Source: Plenodomus lindquistii (lineage: Eukaryota > Ascomycota > Dothideomycetes > Pleosporales > Leptosphaeriaceae). Taken from it: DNA of 64,000 nt. Under the pieces are notes generated by a model. That model ran no database searches, was not told the origin of the DNA, and saw nothing but the letters and a program-made list of their open reading frames with translations. This document shows, piece after piece, positions 11,307-22,103 of this stretch (its first letter is position 1; the number at the start of each line of letters is the position of its first letter). The stretch covers positions 186,001 to 250,000 of the forward strand of contig JANUWI010000005.1 in NCBI GenBank assembly GCA_025504975.1. Direction: 5' to 3'. The translations under genes were made by a program, and so were the position numbers.

Positions 11307-13138
11307 ATGCTCGGTTTTGCATTCACCGCGACGCGCACGCAAATCGCAGCCTACCTGTTCGGCGTCGCCCTGTTCAGCATCTCCTTCCTCGTCTTCCTCA
11401 ATAGCAGCATATCCTTTGTCATCACACAGCGCATAGGGCAGTCGCGTGATGTCGGCGATGCGGTTGGGACGTTGGGGTTTGTGGACGAGCTGGTCGCGCT
11501 GGTGGCGTGTCCCGCGTGGGGATTGCTGAGTGATCGCGTGGGCGTAAGGAGTGTGGCAGTCATGGGGTATGCGATTGTGGGGGTTGCGTTGTGGGTATTT
11601 GTGCAGGCGCGAAATGTGTATCCCGAACTATTGCTGGCGAGGGTGTTGTTCAGTCTGGGAGGGAGTGCGACGTAAGTTGACAGAAGACGCGGGCGCATTG
11701 CATGTGGTGTGGTGCTGGGTGAAAGAGTGCTGATACGATTGATAGTGCGACCATGGTCACAGCGATACTACCCAGTATGACACATATCAAGGAAGTCAAG
11801 CCGGACCCGAGATCGCCCACGAGCCGCAATGGCAGGTCGCACGCTGTTGCGCCTTCGATTTCGTCCGAACTCACCATCACACCAGCACGCTTCCGATCCA
11901 GCTCGAGGGAGCGGACAGTCGATGCGCCGGCAAAGAAAGACACAGGGGCTTCGACATCACAATTGGCAGGACTAGTGGGCGTCTTCACAGGCTGCGGTGC
12001 TCTGGTAGCCTTGCTTGTCTTCCTCCCTCTCCCCACACAGTTCCAGCAAGCAGGCGAAAGCCCCGCTACAGCCGTCGCATCCGCTTTCTACGTCGTCGGC
12101 GCAATCGCCCTCCTCGTATCCCTAGGTTGTTTCTTTGGCCTGCGCCAACTCCCCGGCGAAGAAGCCAAAGGCTGGAAACGTCTGGCTTCTAAAGACGACG
12201 CTAAACCCCTCGACCACCACTCCCCCCGCGCCCCTGTCCTCTCCTACCCCCGCCTCTTCCTCGAATCCATACGTCTCGGCTTCCAATCCCCAAATATCGG
12301 CCTTGGCTACGTCGGTGGCTTCGTCGCCCGCGCCTCGTCAGTCGCAATATCGCTCTTTATCCCCCTCTTCACAAACCACTACTTCCTCACTACCGGCCAA
12401 TGCACTGTCGACCCCAACAACCCTTCCGACATCAAAAACGCCTGTCCGCAAGCCTACAAGCTCGCCGCCATGCTCACAGGCATAAGCCAACTCATCGCAC
12501 TTATGTGCGCACCGCTATTCGGATACCTCTCCGGCCGCTTCCCCAAATACAACATCCCCCTACTCGTAGCAGCCATCTCGGGTATCGCGGGCTACGCAGC
12601 CTTTGGCTCGCTGACCAGCCCAGACTACAAAAGCGAAGATGGAACCGGGAGTATCTTCCTCATTGTCGCACTATTGGGAATCAGCCAAATCGGTGCTATC
12701 GTGTGTTCCCTCGCGCTCCTAGGACGCGGCATCAACAACGAACAAGTCGAATTGACAGATCACTCGTATACTTCGGTCGCAGACTCCATGGATAGTAATT
12801 CGCACCCCTCGGCTGGTGTTACGCCGTCCACTTCTGCGCCCATTTCCCCAGTCCACGAAGAAGCGCCGCTGTTGCCGTCGCTGCGTGGTTCGTCGGCGCG
12901 ACAGAGCGGGGCAGCGCAGTCGTTGAATCATATCAAGGGCTCGATTGCCGGGACGTACAGTTTACTCGGCGGATTTGGCATCTTGCTACTTACTAAAGCG
13001 GGGGGAGCGCTGTTCGACAGTAGTGGTCCTGGTGCGCCGTTTTATATGATGGCGGGGTTTAATGCGGTACTGCTTGTTGTTACGGTGGGGGTGAGTGGGT
13101 GGCAGGGTGTAAGGAAGGGGAGGACGGAGACGAGATGA
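11307..13138 (+). CDS. Major facilitator superfamily transporter
   Basis: Two exons (11307-11671, 11746-13138) encode 585 residues. The ATG at 11307 is the first one that puts the first membrane helix (AAYLFGVALFSISFLVFLNS) at the N-terminus. Alternating hydrophobic segments give about 12 predicted membrane helices. The loop after the second helix reads WGLLSDRVGVRSV, the MFS signature between helices 2 and 3. Two long polar loops stand out: residues about 140-185, Ser/Arg-rich and carrying charged repeats, and about 465-520, Ser/Pro-rich. It is a permease of the plasma or vacuolar membrane; the substrate is unknown. The overall pattern recalls fungal vacuolar multidrug-type MFS proteins such as yeast YCR023C, but this is only an impression. 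Confidence 0.85.
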
Positions 13139-13554
13139 TGTGGTTGAGCAGGGAAGTAGTCATGTATGGTGTTGTAAGATTGTGGAGGGGCGTGGTATGA
13201 GTATATATGTTGAAGAGTTAACGAAATCGATGAGAATACCAAGAAGCTCACAATGAGATAACCGGCGAAAGACGAAGTAAAAGAGCGACGTTTTGTTTAT
13301 TACTAATATCTACTAACTTTCTAAAAGAGTGACAATTTCCACTTGACCCACACCACGCCATACATGGATTTTTATTCCATAGCGCATTACCCCGTCCTTG
13401 CGTCGATGACTCGAACTTGTTTTTACCTATTCTACATCCCCCACCATTATTACTCCATCACACCACCATCATCGCAAGACAAAACAACACCATGTAGATC
13501 CTCCACATATAATCAGCCAAGCGGTGCCGTCAAGTACAAAAGGGCGGGGGCAGC
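13139..13554. other. Convergent intergenic spacer
   Basis: It lies between the 3' ends of the MFS transporter and the proline-rich secreted protein gene. AT-rich, probably 3' UTRs; no gene seen. Confidence 0.5.
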
Positions 13555-14608
13555 TTACCACCAACCCCCATGGTGAGACTTGTGATCGTAGCCACCGGAC
13601 TTGTGATCGTCGCCGCCGGGCTTGTAGGTGCTGGAGGAGGGAGCGGCGGGGGCGGTGGAAGAGGAGGAGGCAACAGCAGGCTTGGTGGGAGGGCCACCGT
13701 GAGGCTTGGTGGAAGGGCCGACGTCAGGCTTGGTGAAGGATGAAGCTGCGTGGCTGGACGATGGAGCGGGGGCGCTAGACGAAGCAATGATGGGAATGCT
13801 CTTGGTGTTGCAGATTGATGCGGTGCCGGTGATGACGTTGGTCAATGGCACGACGGTAACGATAGTGTTGACAGTGGTTGTGGCGCTGGAAGTGGCTACT
13901 GTGATTGCGCTGGTGGTGACGACGGTGGTAGCAGATGACTGAACGGAGCTGAGTGTAGGTGTGAGTTGATTGAAGGATTGATGGTGGAGACTTGACTTAC
14001 GTGTAGGGTTCGCTGGTTACGTATGTGGTAGTGACGGTCTGATTTGAGACTTAGTATATTTCACCACGTATTGCAGGGTCAAAACTTACGACATAGCTGT
14101 ATCCTACGCTAGTGACAGGGTAGTAAGATACAGCAGTCTTATCGCTGTAGATGACAGTTTCGTAGGGAACCTCCATAGTGTCGGTAGTGAGGTAGGTGGT
14201 GGGTACCGCAGATGTTTCGGTGTATGTGAAGGGGGCTTTGGAAGCCGTCAGCTTGTATCCTCTATTCCTGATAGCATTATACTCACAAGGTGTGCAGGTA
14301 GTTTCAAAAACAGGTTGCGATGAAGTTACATAAACTGATGACAAAGTGCAAGGCGTAGACACTTCGGGGGAAGGGGGGGAATGAGGAGGAGAAGGAGGTC
14401 CAGGAGGTCCAGGAGGAGGAGGAGGGGGAGGTCCATGAGAAGGGGGAGGAGGAGGCCCAGGGGGACCAGCAGGAGGGGGAGGGGGAGGAGGAGGAGGACC
14501 CCAGTTGTGATGACCTCCTGGACCTTCTGGGCCTTCACCACCTCCAGGGCGAGCAACCGCGAGGGTAGCAGTAGCAATGAGAGCTACGAGAGAGGATTGG
14601 AAACGCAT
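13555..14608 (-). CDS. Secreted proline-rich cell-wall-type protein
   Basis: Four exons read on the minus strand (14608-14287, 14235-14090, 14038-14001, 13948-13555) give 299 residues. The ATG at 14608 opens a signal peptide (MRFQSSLVALIATATLAVA) and is preferred over longer upstream frames. Residues about 20-80 are Gly/Pro-rich with two long runs of consecutive prolines. A Thr/Ser/Tyr/Val-rich middle follows, with repeated YVT/TTYVT-like motifs and only a few Cys. The last 60 residues are rich in Ser, Pro and Ala with KP-type repeats, and the protein ends in a Gly/His/Trp tail (HHGGWW). No GPI signal is evident. Composition fits an extracellular or wall-associated structural protein; no enzymatic domain is visible. 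The third exon is only 38 bp, but all junctions preserve frame. Confidence 0.75.
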
Positions 14609-16064
14609 CTTGACAGCGATGAAAGGATGGAAGGAGGATTGAGAGCGCCGGTACAAAGAGAGACGATTGATGGGAACGATTGAACGGTTTGGATGGGTGA
14701 CTTGGGCTCAGAGCTGTGGATGCTTTATACTGCTACTCCAGTATATCTTAAGCACAACAAAGCGCTACTCAGACCTATTGCTTAGCGTCCTAGCCACCTG
14801 ATTTTTGCAAAACAAACAGCAGACCCGACGCGTACTGAGACTACTCGAGACTTTCGGGTAAGTTCGAGGACAGTAAGATTGGGAGAGGTCCATGGTACTG
14901 GACTCCATTGCACTATGTGGGGTTACTGATGCGAAAATTTGGAGCTGGATAGCGCCTTAATTGTGTGTAGTTGGAGCAAGCTTCGGCATAGTACTACACA
15001 TAGTCGCAAAACCATCGGGTGTTCCCGTGGCCTAGCCAGACGGAGTGAAGGACGACTGAGCTCGTTGTTTCTACATCTTCGCGTACGGGCAATATCTTAA
15101 TATCGCCGATTCGATGTACTTGACAGACGCTGAGTTCGAAAATTGCAGGAAAATCTATTTTGAAGTGTTTCAGTCAAAATGATAGAGCCATATTGGTGAT
15201 CACAACCAGTGCTTTTGATAGAAGTCAACATTCAAGACTGGACGATTGTCAGCCTCATACGATTGCGTACCTGTCTTCCAATCTAGACCTAGTTCTGTTC
15301 CAAGAAATGCTTCGCTTCGTCAGCGTTACATCTTTGCTACTCCTTATCTGTGCAATACTGTCGTCATGACCGTACCCATCGCTCAGGTAGGTCAAGGGGA
15401 GGCTGGGACACCGTGGAAATGGCCTTGTTGATTGATCAATGGATCTGAGTTCATTGTAAATCGCTCGTACGATTCACTCGAGCGGTGTCAAAGTTTACCC
15501 TACTACTGCGTGTCATGCAGGTAAAGTACGGGTCGAGCCGTTGTTGGCGACTGCGGGAAGCACTAGTGTACAGTAGCATCATGCGGCTATGGAGGATGAA
15601 TCATCCATAGGTACCGGGAATAGCTCAGAGATGGCGTTGCTTGGTGAACATGGGGTCTGTGCAGGTCGCCCAAAACACTCCATGAACGTTAAGAGATGGA
15701 AGTGGTTTGGATACCGTACCGGAAGTGACGTCCACCGACCCCACAGCCAATGATCGGCCCGAAGTTCACGCGGCCTTTCCCATCTCAACTTTTTTGCAAC
15801 GCGCCGGCGTGCGCACCATCAGAGAGCCATTGCGCGACCAACTCGCACTCTACCGTTGTCGCGGTTCCTGAATCCAATCTATACCATCTGGAAACTCCCA
15901 ATACCCACTTTATAAGACCGCACACCGCGAATTCGTCATCCCATCTACGCTCGGAGGTCCGCAATTCCCGCAGCATGCACCGCTAACGTAGTCCTGCACC
16001 CACCGACGACACGACTACGACCCAGCTTCATGGAAGCCCTCCAGAAACCCTCAGACCGCCCAAC
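14609..16064. other. Intergenic region between divergent genes
   Basis: This 1.45 kb lies between the proline-rich protein (minus) and AIM11 (plus). No supported gene, tRNA or repeat; short frames in it lack any recognisable pattern. It must hold both promoters. Confidence 0.5.
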
Positions 16065-16628
16065 ATGAGTGCCCCAGCCACCTCCCCGCCAAACGGCTCC
16101 CCACAACAATCACCGTCACCACCGTCACCACCGTCACCATCTCCCCGCGACCCCATCCTGTACGAAGGCACCCCCATAACCTCCCCACGCTCTCTCCGCC
16201 AACTCTCCGTCTTCCTCTTCGGCAGCGCCTGCCTCCTCGTCTCAACAGCAATCACCCGCAAAGCCATCTGGCGCCGGCAACTCCGGCAAACGCCCAAATA
16301 CTTCGACGCCAACACAAATCCCCACGAGTACTTTAGTCCGTTCCAAGACGCATGTCAGGCGCTGAACCTAGCGACGCTGAACTGCGCGAGCGTGGGGACT
16401 ATGGCGCTGGGCGGGGCCATGTGGACGTTTGATATTGCGGGGTTGGCGGAGGCGAGGCAGGTGCTGAGGGGGAGATTGGGGTATGAGAAGATTTATCGGA
16501 GCGAGGAGGATGTGCCGAATAGTGTTAGTGAGATGATTCGGCAAAGTGGGGAGATGCGGGTTAGAGAGGAGGAGGAGGATGTGGAGGTGGAGCAAGCACG
16601 AAAACTAAGCGGGGAGAAGAAGCAATAA
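16065..16628 (+). CDS. AIM11: Altered inheritance of mitochondria protein 11 (AIM11) family
   Basis: One exon of 187 residues. After a Pro/Ser-rich N-terminus (residues 1-40) comes SPRSLRQLSVFLFGSACLLV, the first membrane helix at about 47-65, then an ITRKAIWRRQ basic segment. A second helix lies near residues 100-124 (LATLNCASVGTMALGGAMW), and a charged tail follows. This two-helix layout, with the RxLRQL start and the TPKYF...NPHEYFSPFQDA linker, matches fungal AIM11, a small membrane protein whose loss in yeast alters mitochondrial inheritance; its molecular role is unknown. The fungal relatives are of similar length. An in-frame upstream ATG was not used because the family homology starts later. 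The gene converges on molybdopterin synthase with 190 bp between the stop codons. Confidence 0.75.
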   Translation: MSAPATSPPNGSPQQSPSPPSPPSPSPRDPILYEGTPITSPRSLRQLSVFLFGSACLLVSTAITRKAIWRRQLRQTPKYFDANTNPHEYFSPFQDACQALNLATLNCASVGTMALGGAMWTFDIAGLAEARQVLRGRLGYEKIYRSEEDVPNSVSEMIRQSGEMRVREEEEDVEVEQARKLSGEKKQ

Positions 16629-16818
16629 CAGTGGTTTGGCGTGTACGAGTATGAGTGTATGAACAGTGTATATAGCGGCTTGACATGTATTATGAGCTGA
16701 TAAAGTATATACGCCTTATGTGTAACGAAAGCACACGAGGCAATGCATGAGCCTGCCCTCGAGCAACCAAGTCAAAGGCCCAACATCGCAACACAACCTT
16801 TCAACCCATGCAAACCCC

Positions 16819-17358
16819 TTACTTCCCCTCACCCTCCCCCTCACCATCATCAACCCTCACCCCCACCGCCCCATCCCTATTCGCCCTCCACACCCCCTCT
16901 CCCCCCTCAAACCTTTCCAACTTCCATATCTCAGCCCTGCTCTTGACCTCCTCCAGCGCCTCCTCGCCCGCCCTCCACGCCGCCCCCCGATGCGGCGCAC
17001 TAACCGCAATCACCACACTCTCCTCTCCCACCGGACACTCGCCCAATTTATGCACAATCGCAATCTTGGTGCATGCGTGCTTGGCCAGAACCTCCTTGGC
17101 GATGCGGAAGAGCGTGGATATGGCTAGGGGAGCGTAGGATGTGTAGGAGAGGGATGACACGGGTAGGTTGTTGAAAGTGTCACGTGTGCTGCCGATGAAG
17201 AGGACGGTTGCGCCGGCTGAGGGGGAGCGGACAAAGGTTATGACTGTGGTGGAGGAGAGGGTGTGCGGGGTTAATTCGATGTGGATTGTTGGAGTGGTCT
17301 TGGTGATGGGGGAGGAGGGGATGGATGCGGCGTATGAGGAGGGCTCTGTTGTTGACAT
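16819..17358 (-). CDS. cnxH: Molybdopterin synthase catalytic (large) subunit
   Basis: A single exon of 179 residues starts at the ATG at 17358. It is the MoaE/MOCS2B family subunit that, with the thiocarboxylated small subunit, inserts the dithiolene sulfurs into precursor Z in molybdenum cofactor synthesis. The family landmarks are all present: FIGSTRD (about residues 54-60), LSYTSYAPLA (70-79), HKLGECPVGEESVVIAVSAPHR (103-124) and EEVKSRAEIWKLE (136-148), which carries the conserved lysines (K139, K146). The last 25 residues are a Gly/Glu-rich tail beyond the family core. In Aspergillus the orthologue is cnxH, needed for nitrate reductase. The enzyme is expected in the cytosol. The small subunit (cnxG) is not in this window. 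Confidence 0.9.
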   Translation of the reverse strand: MSTTEPSSYAASIPSSPITKTTPTIHIELTPHTLSSTTVITFVRSPSAGATVLFIGSTRDTFNNLPVSSLSYTSYAPLAISTLFRIAKEVLAKHACTKIAIVHKLGECPVGEESVVIAVSAPHRGAAWRAGEEALEEVKSRAEIWKLERFEGGEGVWRANRDGAVGVRVDDGEGEGEGK

Positions 17359-18089
17359 GGTGGTGGTGGGGTAGTGGCGAGAGTGTTTTTGAGGTTGAGA
17401 GGTTTGGTTTTGAGGTATGTAATCTTATGTTTTGTAGGTAGAAATGTTCTGGCTTGAGTTTAGTAAATGCAGGTCATGAATTTCATAGCAGTGAGCCGAT
17501 AGCCTGGTGAAATGGCCTCGAAACGTATGCAATATCTTGCAGTGGCGGCTAAGGCGTAACAGGGTTGATAACAACTTCGTATAAGGCCAACGTTGTAATA
17601 ACAATCGAAAGACAGTGAACAAAGACTAGTAATGGAACAAGAGGAATCTTTTGATGGAAATGTGTTCTAGCGGCGGCATCACAGTGAGGAATGATGTTAA
17701 GAAATGACGAAGAACATCGGAGACTACTTGTATCATGCTACTTACTTTCGATGATCAGAAGAATTGCAGTTCTAAAGGAACAATTTTCGGGAACTTTGAG
17801 TTGATTATTGGTTTAATCACGGGTGTGTCTGGTGTTGAAGGCGTGGATGTAATGGTGACTAAGAGCTGATTGCCAGGTCCCACCCTTATCGCCTCTGATT
17901 GGACGAATAGTCAAAGTTCACTGTCAACTCCAAGGTGATCATATCATCGCATCGCAAATACGATGACATTCATAATCTAGTGATATCGTACCAACAGGCC
18001 GTGTACAATCGCCAATGCAAGTACCAATCCCATGCTATCCAAAATTCACCACAAAAGCACAACTCCCCGCACTGCAAAAATGTCAAGAT
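17359..18089. other. Intergenic region
   Basis: Promoter side of cnxH and 3' flank of the RRM protein gene. No gene or repeat seen. Confidence 0.5.
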
Positions 18090-19530
18090 CTAGTATCTTT
18101 GCCTGTGAGTAGGCACAGCGGGACGCGACATCATAGCCAAACGAGCAGGATTCATGCCAAACGCCTCTGGCTCAGACTGCTTGGGCTCCTCCGCCTCCCC
18201 GGCATCTTCCTTCTTGCCATCCTTATTGCGCGCCGCCTTCTTTTCCTTGCGCTCGGACTGCTTCATCTCGATCTCGGCGCGCTTTTCACGATCGCGTGCG
18301 CGCTCATCGTGGAGCTTGTCGTTCTTTGCTACGATCTTGGATTTGCGGGCTTCGCTGTTGCCACCACCGCCGGCGCTGTGAACGTGTTAGTACTGGGTTG
18401 GGGTATGACAAGTTGCAGGAAAGCTTACCTGAGCTCAACGTTGATCTTGCGGCCCTCGCTGTTCTTCTTGCCGTCTGGGAAGAGCGAATGGTGGTACTTC
18501 TTCAGGCACTGTTCCATGCGGTCGTAGCGGTCGAACTCGACGAAACAGGTGCCCATGAACTTGTTATCCTTCTTGTATGTACGGAGGCGGATCTCGGTTG
18601 GCTTGAGTTTGGCAAAGTGCGCTTCGATTTGCTCCTTTGTTGCGCTGAAGGGAAGGTTGCCTAGTTGTCGTTGTTAGATTTGAAGAGTAGTATTGGTGAG
18701 CGTAGAGACATACCGACAAAAACGATGAAGCGGCCCTTCTTGGTATCCCCATTCTCACCGACTTCTTCTGCGCCCTCCTCAGTGTCCTTCTCCTCAGCAG
18801 GTCCCTCGCCATTGGTCTCAGCAGCAGGCTCCTGTTCCGAGGTAGCTTCTCCATTGGTCTCAGCCTTGGCCTTCTTCTCCTTCTTTTCTTTCTTAGATTT
18901 CTTCTCCTCCTTGTCCTTCTTCGACTTTTTCTTCTCCTTCTGCTCTTCCTTGACGCCGTTCGTTTCTGCTACGACCTCTTCTGAGACGCCGTTGGCCTCT
19001 TCGGCACCAGCAGCAGCATCCTCGATGACGTCTTTCGACTTCTTGGACTTCTTGGACTCTTTATCTTTCTTGTCCTTCTTATCTTTCTTCTTGTCCTTCT
19101 TCGAGGGCGCATCTTCAGAAGCTTCAGGCGCGTCGGGCATTGGCTCGTCGTCATTGACCGCGATGAAGTTTTCGGAAGCCTTCATCTCATCAATCAGCTC
19201 TGCCTCGTTGGCAGGCTCAGCGTCGGTGACGTCTACATCCTTGGACTTTTTGGATTTTTTCGACTTCTTTTCCTTCTTCACTTCAGTCGCAGTCTCTTCA
19301 ACGGCGACCTCTGGCTCAGCCTCTGCCTTGGATTTCTTTCCTTTCTTCTCCTTTTTGGCTTTCTTGTCCTTCTTATCGGCCTTTGCCTCGACTACAGGCT
19401 CTTCAGGCGTCGGCGCATCTTGTGCAACTTCAGACTTTTTCGATTTTTTGGACTTTTTGGGCGCGTCCTCGGCAATTTCAGCGTCGCGCTTGCGCTTCTT
19501 CTCTACTTTTTCGTCCTTTGATCTCGACAT
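18090..19530 (-). CDS. Nop6-like nucleolar RNA-binding protein
   Basis: Three exons on the minus strand (19530-18714, 18660-18429, 18375-18090) encode 444 residues. The first 265 are an extremely Lys/Glu-rich, Ala-containing low-complexity region with many KKSKK/KKDKK repeats, typical of nucleolar proteins. A single RRM follows at about residues 266-350: RNP2 is IVFVGNLPF (its codons span the first intron) and RNP1-like is FMGTCFVEF. The C-terminus is basic again, with ARNKDGKK and a conserved end (FGMNPARLAMMSRP). This layout and the RRM resemble yeast Nop6, a protein of early 40S ribosome assembly; the function is assigned by analogy. The gene is divergent from the TPR protein with only 161 bp between the start codons. 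The long frame on the opposite strand is an antisense shadow of the Lys repeats. Confidence 0.75.
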
Positions 19531-19691
19531 GGTGGCTGCGCAGAATTGGTAGGAATCAGGTCGAGGGCGCGAAGAGGAACCCCGAACTTTTTCTGAGTAC
19601 TGCCGCGGGCGGTGAATGCAGACGAAGCTTGGCGCGACGCGACTGCCAGAACACCACCTTCCACCCTCCAACACTTGAGCTGCAAGCGACA
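19531..19691. promoter_or_regulatory. Short bidirectional promoter
   Basis: Only 161 bp separate the start codons of the Nop6-like gene (minus) and the TPR membrane protein (plus), so both promoters must overlap or be shared. Confidence 0.55.
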
Positions 19692-21434
19692 ATGCAAGCC
19701 TCGGCCCGTCGAATACGGCTCCCCCAAAACGCATTGAAGTCACCGAAAACATGCGCCTCTGAACGCCCGTCTCCGCGCCAATTTTCGCACAGGCACCCCC
19801 GCCAATTCCTCGTTGCGCACAAGGGCTCGCCGCGACCCCAGCTTCCTTTCCTCTACCCCTCCGGCCAATACCTCTCCAATGGCCAGCTCCTGCGACTCTT
19901 CTCCATAAGCGCAAATCACAAGAAATTCATCAAGGAGACGGCCAGGTTGAGTGTGCGCTACAGCGTGCTGATCTTCTTGATTACATCATGCTTCAGTATT
20001 GCTAGTCTGGGCGTGTTGAGCGAGCAGCAAGAGCGAGCGTTCCCCTCACCACATGAATGGAGTTTAATCACGAGATTTAGATGGAGGAGGGGCAAGTGGT
20101 GGATGGTTCCAGAGAACAACGAAGAAGAGGGTTTCCCCAACTGGGCTCGTGTGTACTCAGAACTCCAATATGCGCTGAACCGGCTAGAGGACCCGAACAA
20201 AGACGGCGCAGGTCTATTGGAGCAAGAGGAGGGAGGCATACTGGTGCCAGGGCTGGGTAAGGCGGGCTTTGATGTGTCCGCTAAGAGTGAGGAGTGGCGG
20301 CAAGGTTACTACGAGGTGCTCATGGGCATGGCAAGCGCAGCGGAGCGACTCGACGGCTGGGTAACGACCAAATCACGGAGAGATGTATGGGCTCCCGAGT
20401 TCGTCCCATCAGCCACAAATAGGCGTCCAAAAGCAGTGCTTCCAGGCATGCCCGAAGTCCCTGACGAAGAGCATCGTGTACCTGCCGCTGATGTCCCCGA
20501 AACGTTCTATCTCAAGATCATCACCTCGAAAGGATTCACAACATATCAACGGCTCTCTGCTGCACTTGGATATGCCGACTGGCTAAGCTTCCGAAAGCTG
20601 CCAGACTCGGCGGAGGAAATGTATCGCTGGGCATTGGATATTGCTGTTTCAGGCTTGCCGACAACCGAGCCTGACACAGTCATCAATCGCGAGACTGGTA
20701 TCCTGTCAGCTACAGCACCAAGGGAAGCAATCACACCCAATATCGTGTATGCGGCGACAAATCTGGCAATTTTCCTGGCAGAACAGCGCAGAATCACGTC
20801 GGCCCTACCCATCTTCATCTCTGTCCTTCGAGCGCGGCTCGGCGCAGAGGAGCTTCTTGTGCCAAAAATAGAGGCCAAGAAAGACTCGTCTCTGATAGGC
20901 ACAGTCTTAAGTCTTCTGGCAGAGCCCGACTACCCTCCAGTACCATCCTCTGGCGATGAACCGTTGCTACGTAAAGAGGTGGATCGTTGCGAAGAAGCAG
21001 CGTTGAAGAACTACATTGGCGAGATCCTCTTTGCTAGCGCTGGTGCGTCTTCTTCACAGCGACAACAAGGACTTTCGTGGGTTCGTGACGGCGTGTCTAC
21101 CTCAAAGATCGCGCAGAGCCTCGATCCAGTGCGTACACAAGACGATGTCCGCAAGAAGTGCGAGAAATGCGAAGAAGTTGGTCTGGAATCATGGGGCAAG
21201 ATCATGACTTACCTTGCCGCCGAAGCACGCGAGAAGCACGATGCCGCAACAAGCGGCGGTCTCACAGGCCTGCTATGGAAGATCAGAGGCACCAAGTCGC
21301 TTGAGGAGGATGTCGAGAACCTCGAGGGCGAAGAGGAAGGTGTGACTATGAGACTGAACAAGCTGAGAAGCAGGATGCTCAAGGAAGAGTATGCCGAGAT
21401 GGATCGCAAGTTTGCAAGGACCTTTGTGTTCTAG
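19692..21434 (+). CDS. TPR-type membrane protein, possibly mitochondrial (Mgr3-like)
   Basis: One exon of 580 residues from the ATG at 19692; the open frame continues upstream but enters the divergent gene, so this ATG is chosen. Residues 1-75 are rich in Arg, Ser and Pro and poor in acidic residues, like a mitochondrial presequence. One membrane helix lies near residues 91-110 (YSVLIFLITSCFSIASLGVL). The rest is soluble and helical, with segments such as YQRLSAALGYADWLSFRKLPDSAEEMYRWALDIAV and ITPNIVYAATNLAIFLAEQRRITSALPIF that look like TPR helix pairs. One membrane helix followed by TPRs resembles yeast Mgr3, an adaptor of the i-AAA protease in the inner membrane. Orthologues are often labelled maltose permease in databases, which the single helix contradicts. 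Family assignment is tentative. Confidence 0.6.
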   Translation: MQASARRIRLPQNALKSPKTCASERPSPRQFSHRHPRQFLVAHKGSPRPQLPFLYPSGQYLSNGQLLRLFSISANHKKFIKETARLSVRYSVLIFLITSCFSIASLGVLSEQQERAFPSPHEWSLITRFRWRRGKWWMVPENNEEEGFPNWARVYSELQYALNRLEDPNKDGAGLLEQEEGGILVPGLGKAGFDVSAKSEEWRQGYYEVLMGMASAAERLDGWVTTKSRRDVWAPEFVPSATNRRPKAVLPGMPEVPDEEHRVPAADVPETFYLKIITSKGFTTYQRLSAALGYADWLSFRKLPDSAEEMYRWALDIAVSGLPTTEPDTVINRETGILSATAPREAITPNIVYAATNLAIFLAEQRRITSALPIFISVLRARLGAEELLVPKIEAKKDSSLIGTVLSLLAEPDYPPVPSSGDEPLLRKEVDRCEEAALKNYIGEILFASAGASSSQRQQGLSWVRDGVSTSKIAQSLDPVRTQDDVRKKCEKCEEVGLESWGKIMTYLAAEAREKHDAATSGGLTGLLWKIRGTKSLEEDVENLEGEEEGVTMRLNKLRSRMLKEEYAEMDRKFARTFVF

Positions 21435-22103
21435 CTGATTGTACAAATACCACAATGTGCACCTCCCCGTATCACGGATTGAGCAACAACGTATGAACCC
21501 CAAAACCCACCCATCCCAAATTGCCAACCGTGAAACCGTATACCAACTCACAATAATTTCCGGACACCCGATTTCCACCTCCCAAGGCGGAGTCTTGCGG
21601 TCTTAACCCCCCTTAATTGGCTCGGCAGCACCCGGTAGCGTCGAAGTCGTGGCTTGGCATCAACATCACCATCGTCCGCACGCGGCCCTCGTAGTCGGTC
21701 TTGGTACACCGCGACTCGCGAACTAGACGGTCCGCCAACGCTTGTCCGACTTCCGTGTGCAGTGCCAATGCTTGTATGACGACGAATGAGGGGAAACGGG
21801 AATTCCAGGGGCTGAGCTGCTAACGAGATGGTGTTGGCTTTGTTGCTTCGGACTGGGGGGTAAGGTGGGTAGACTGCGCCTTCTTGTGCCTGTGGGCGAT
21901 TGGACTTCATTCCTAAGTTTGGATGCAGGTTTCCTGTTGTTCGTCCGTCCTTTGACTAGAGTGTATCACGTCAATCTTCAATTACAGTTCTACTCTTACT
22001 TTCTACTCTACGCTGCGTCTTCTCTTTCAGTCTGCTCGTGACACGCACACACACACACATGGCGCTCCAATAACCGCCTCTACTTCCTTTCCTTACCTAA
22101 ATA
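21435..22103. other. Intergenic region
   Basis: A minus-strand frame of 120 codons (21910-21548) has no recognisable domain and is Arg/Pro-rich; I do not call it. The region otherwise holds the 3' flank of the TPR gene and the promoter of the GT69 gene, with a short CA run near 22045-22059. Confidence 0.45.

Noticed and set aside
8092..13138. P450 plus MFS transporter as a secondary-metabolite cluster
   Set aside because: No backbone synthase, regulator or other tailoring enzyme nearby, and the neighbours are housekeeping genes.
14381..14683. Plus-strand Arg-rich frame
   Set aside because: Antisense of the poly-Pro codons of the secreted protein.
18665..19552. Plus-strand open frame of 295 codons, Ser/Phe-rich
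   Set aside because: It is the antisense of the Lys/Glu-rich Nop6-like gene; AAG/GAA repeats read backwards give CTT/TTC runs without stops.
21548..21910. Minus-strand frame of 120 codons beginning with ATG
   Set aside because: Arg/Pro-rich, no domain, no partner exons; not enough to call a gene.
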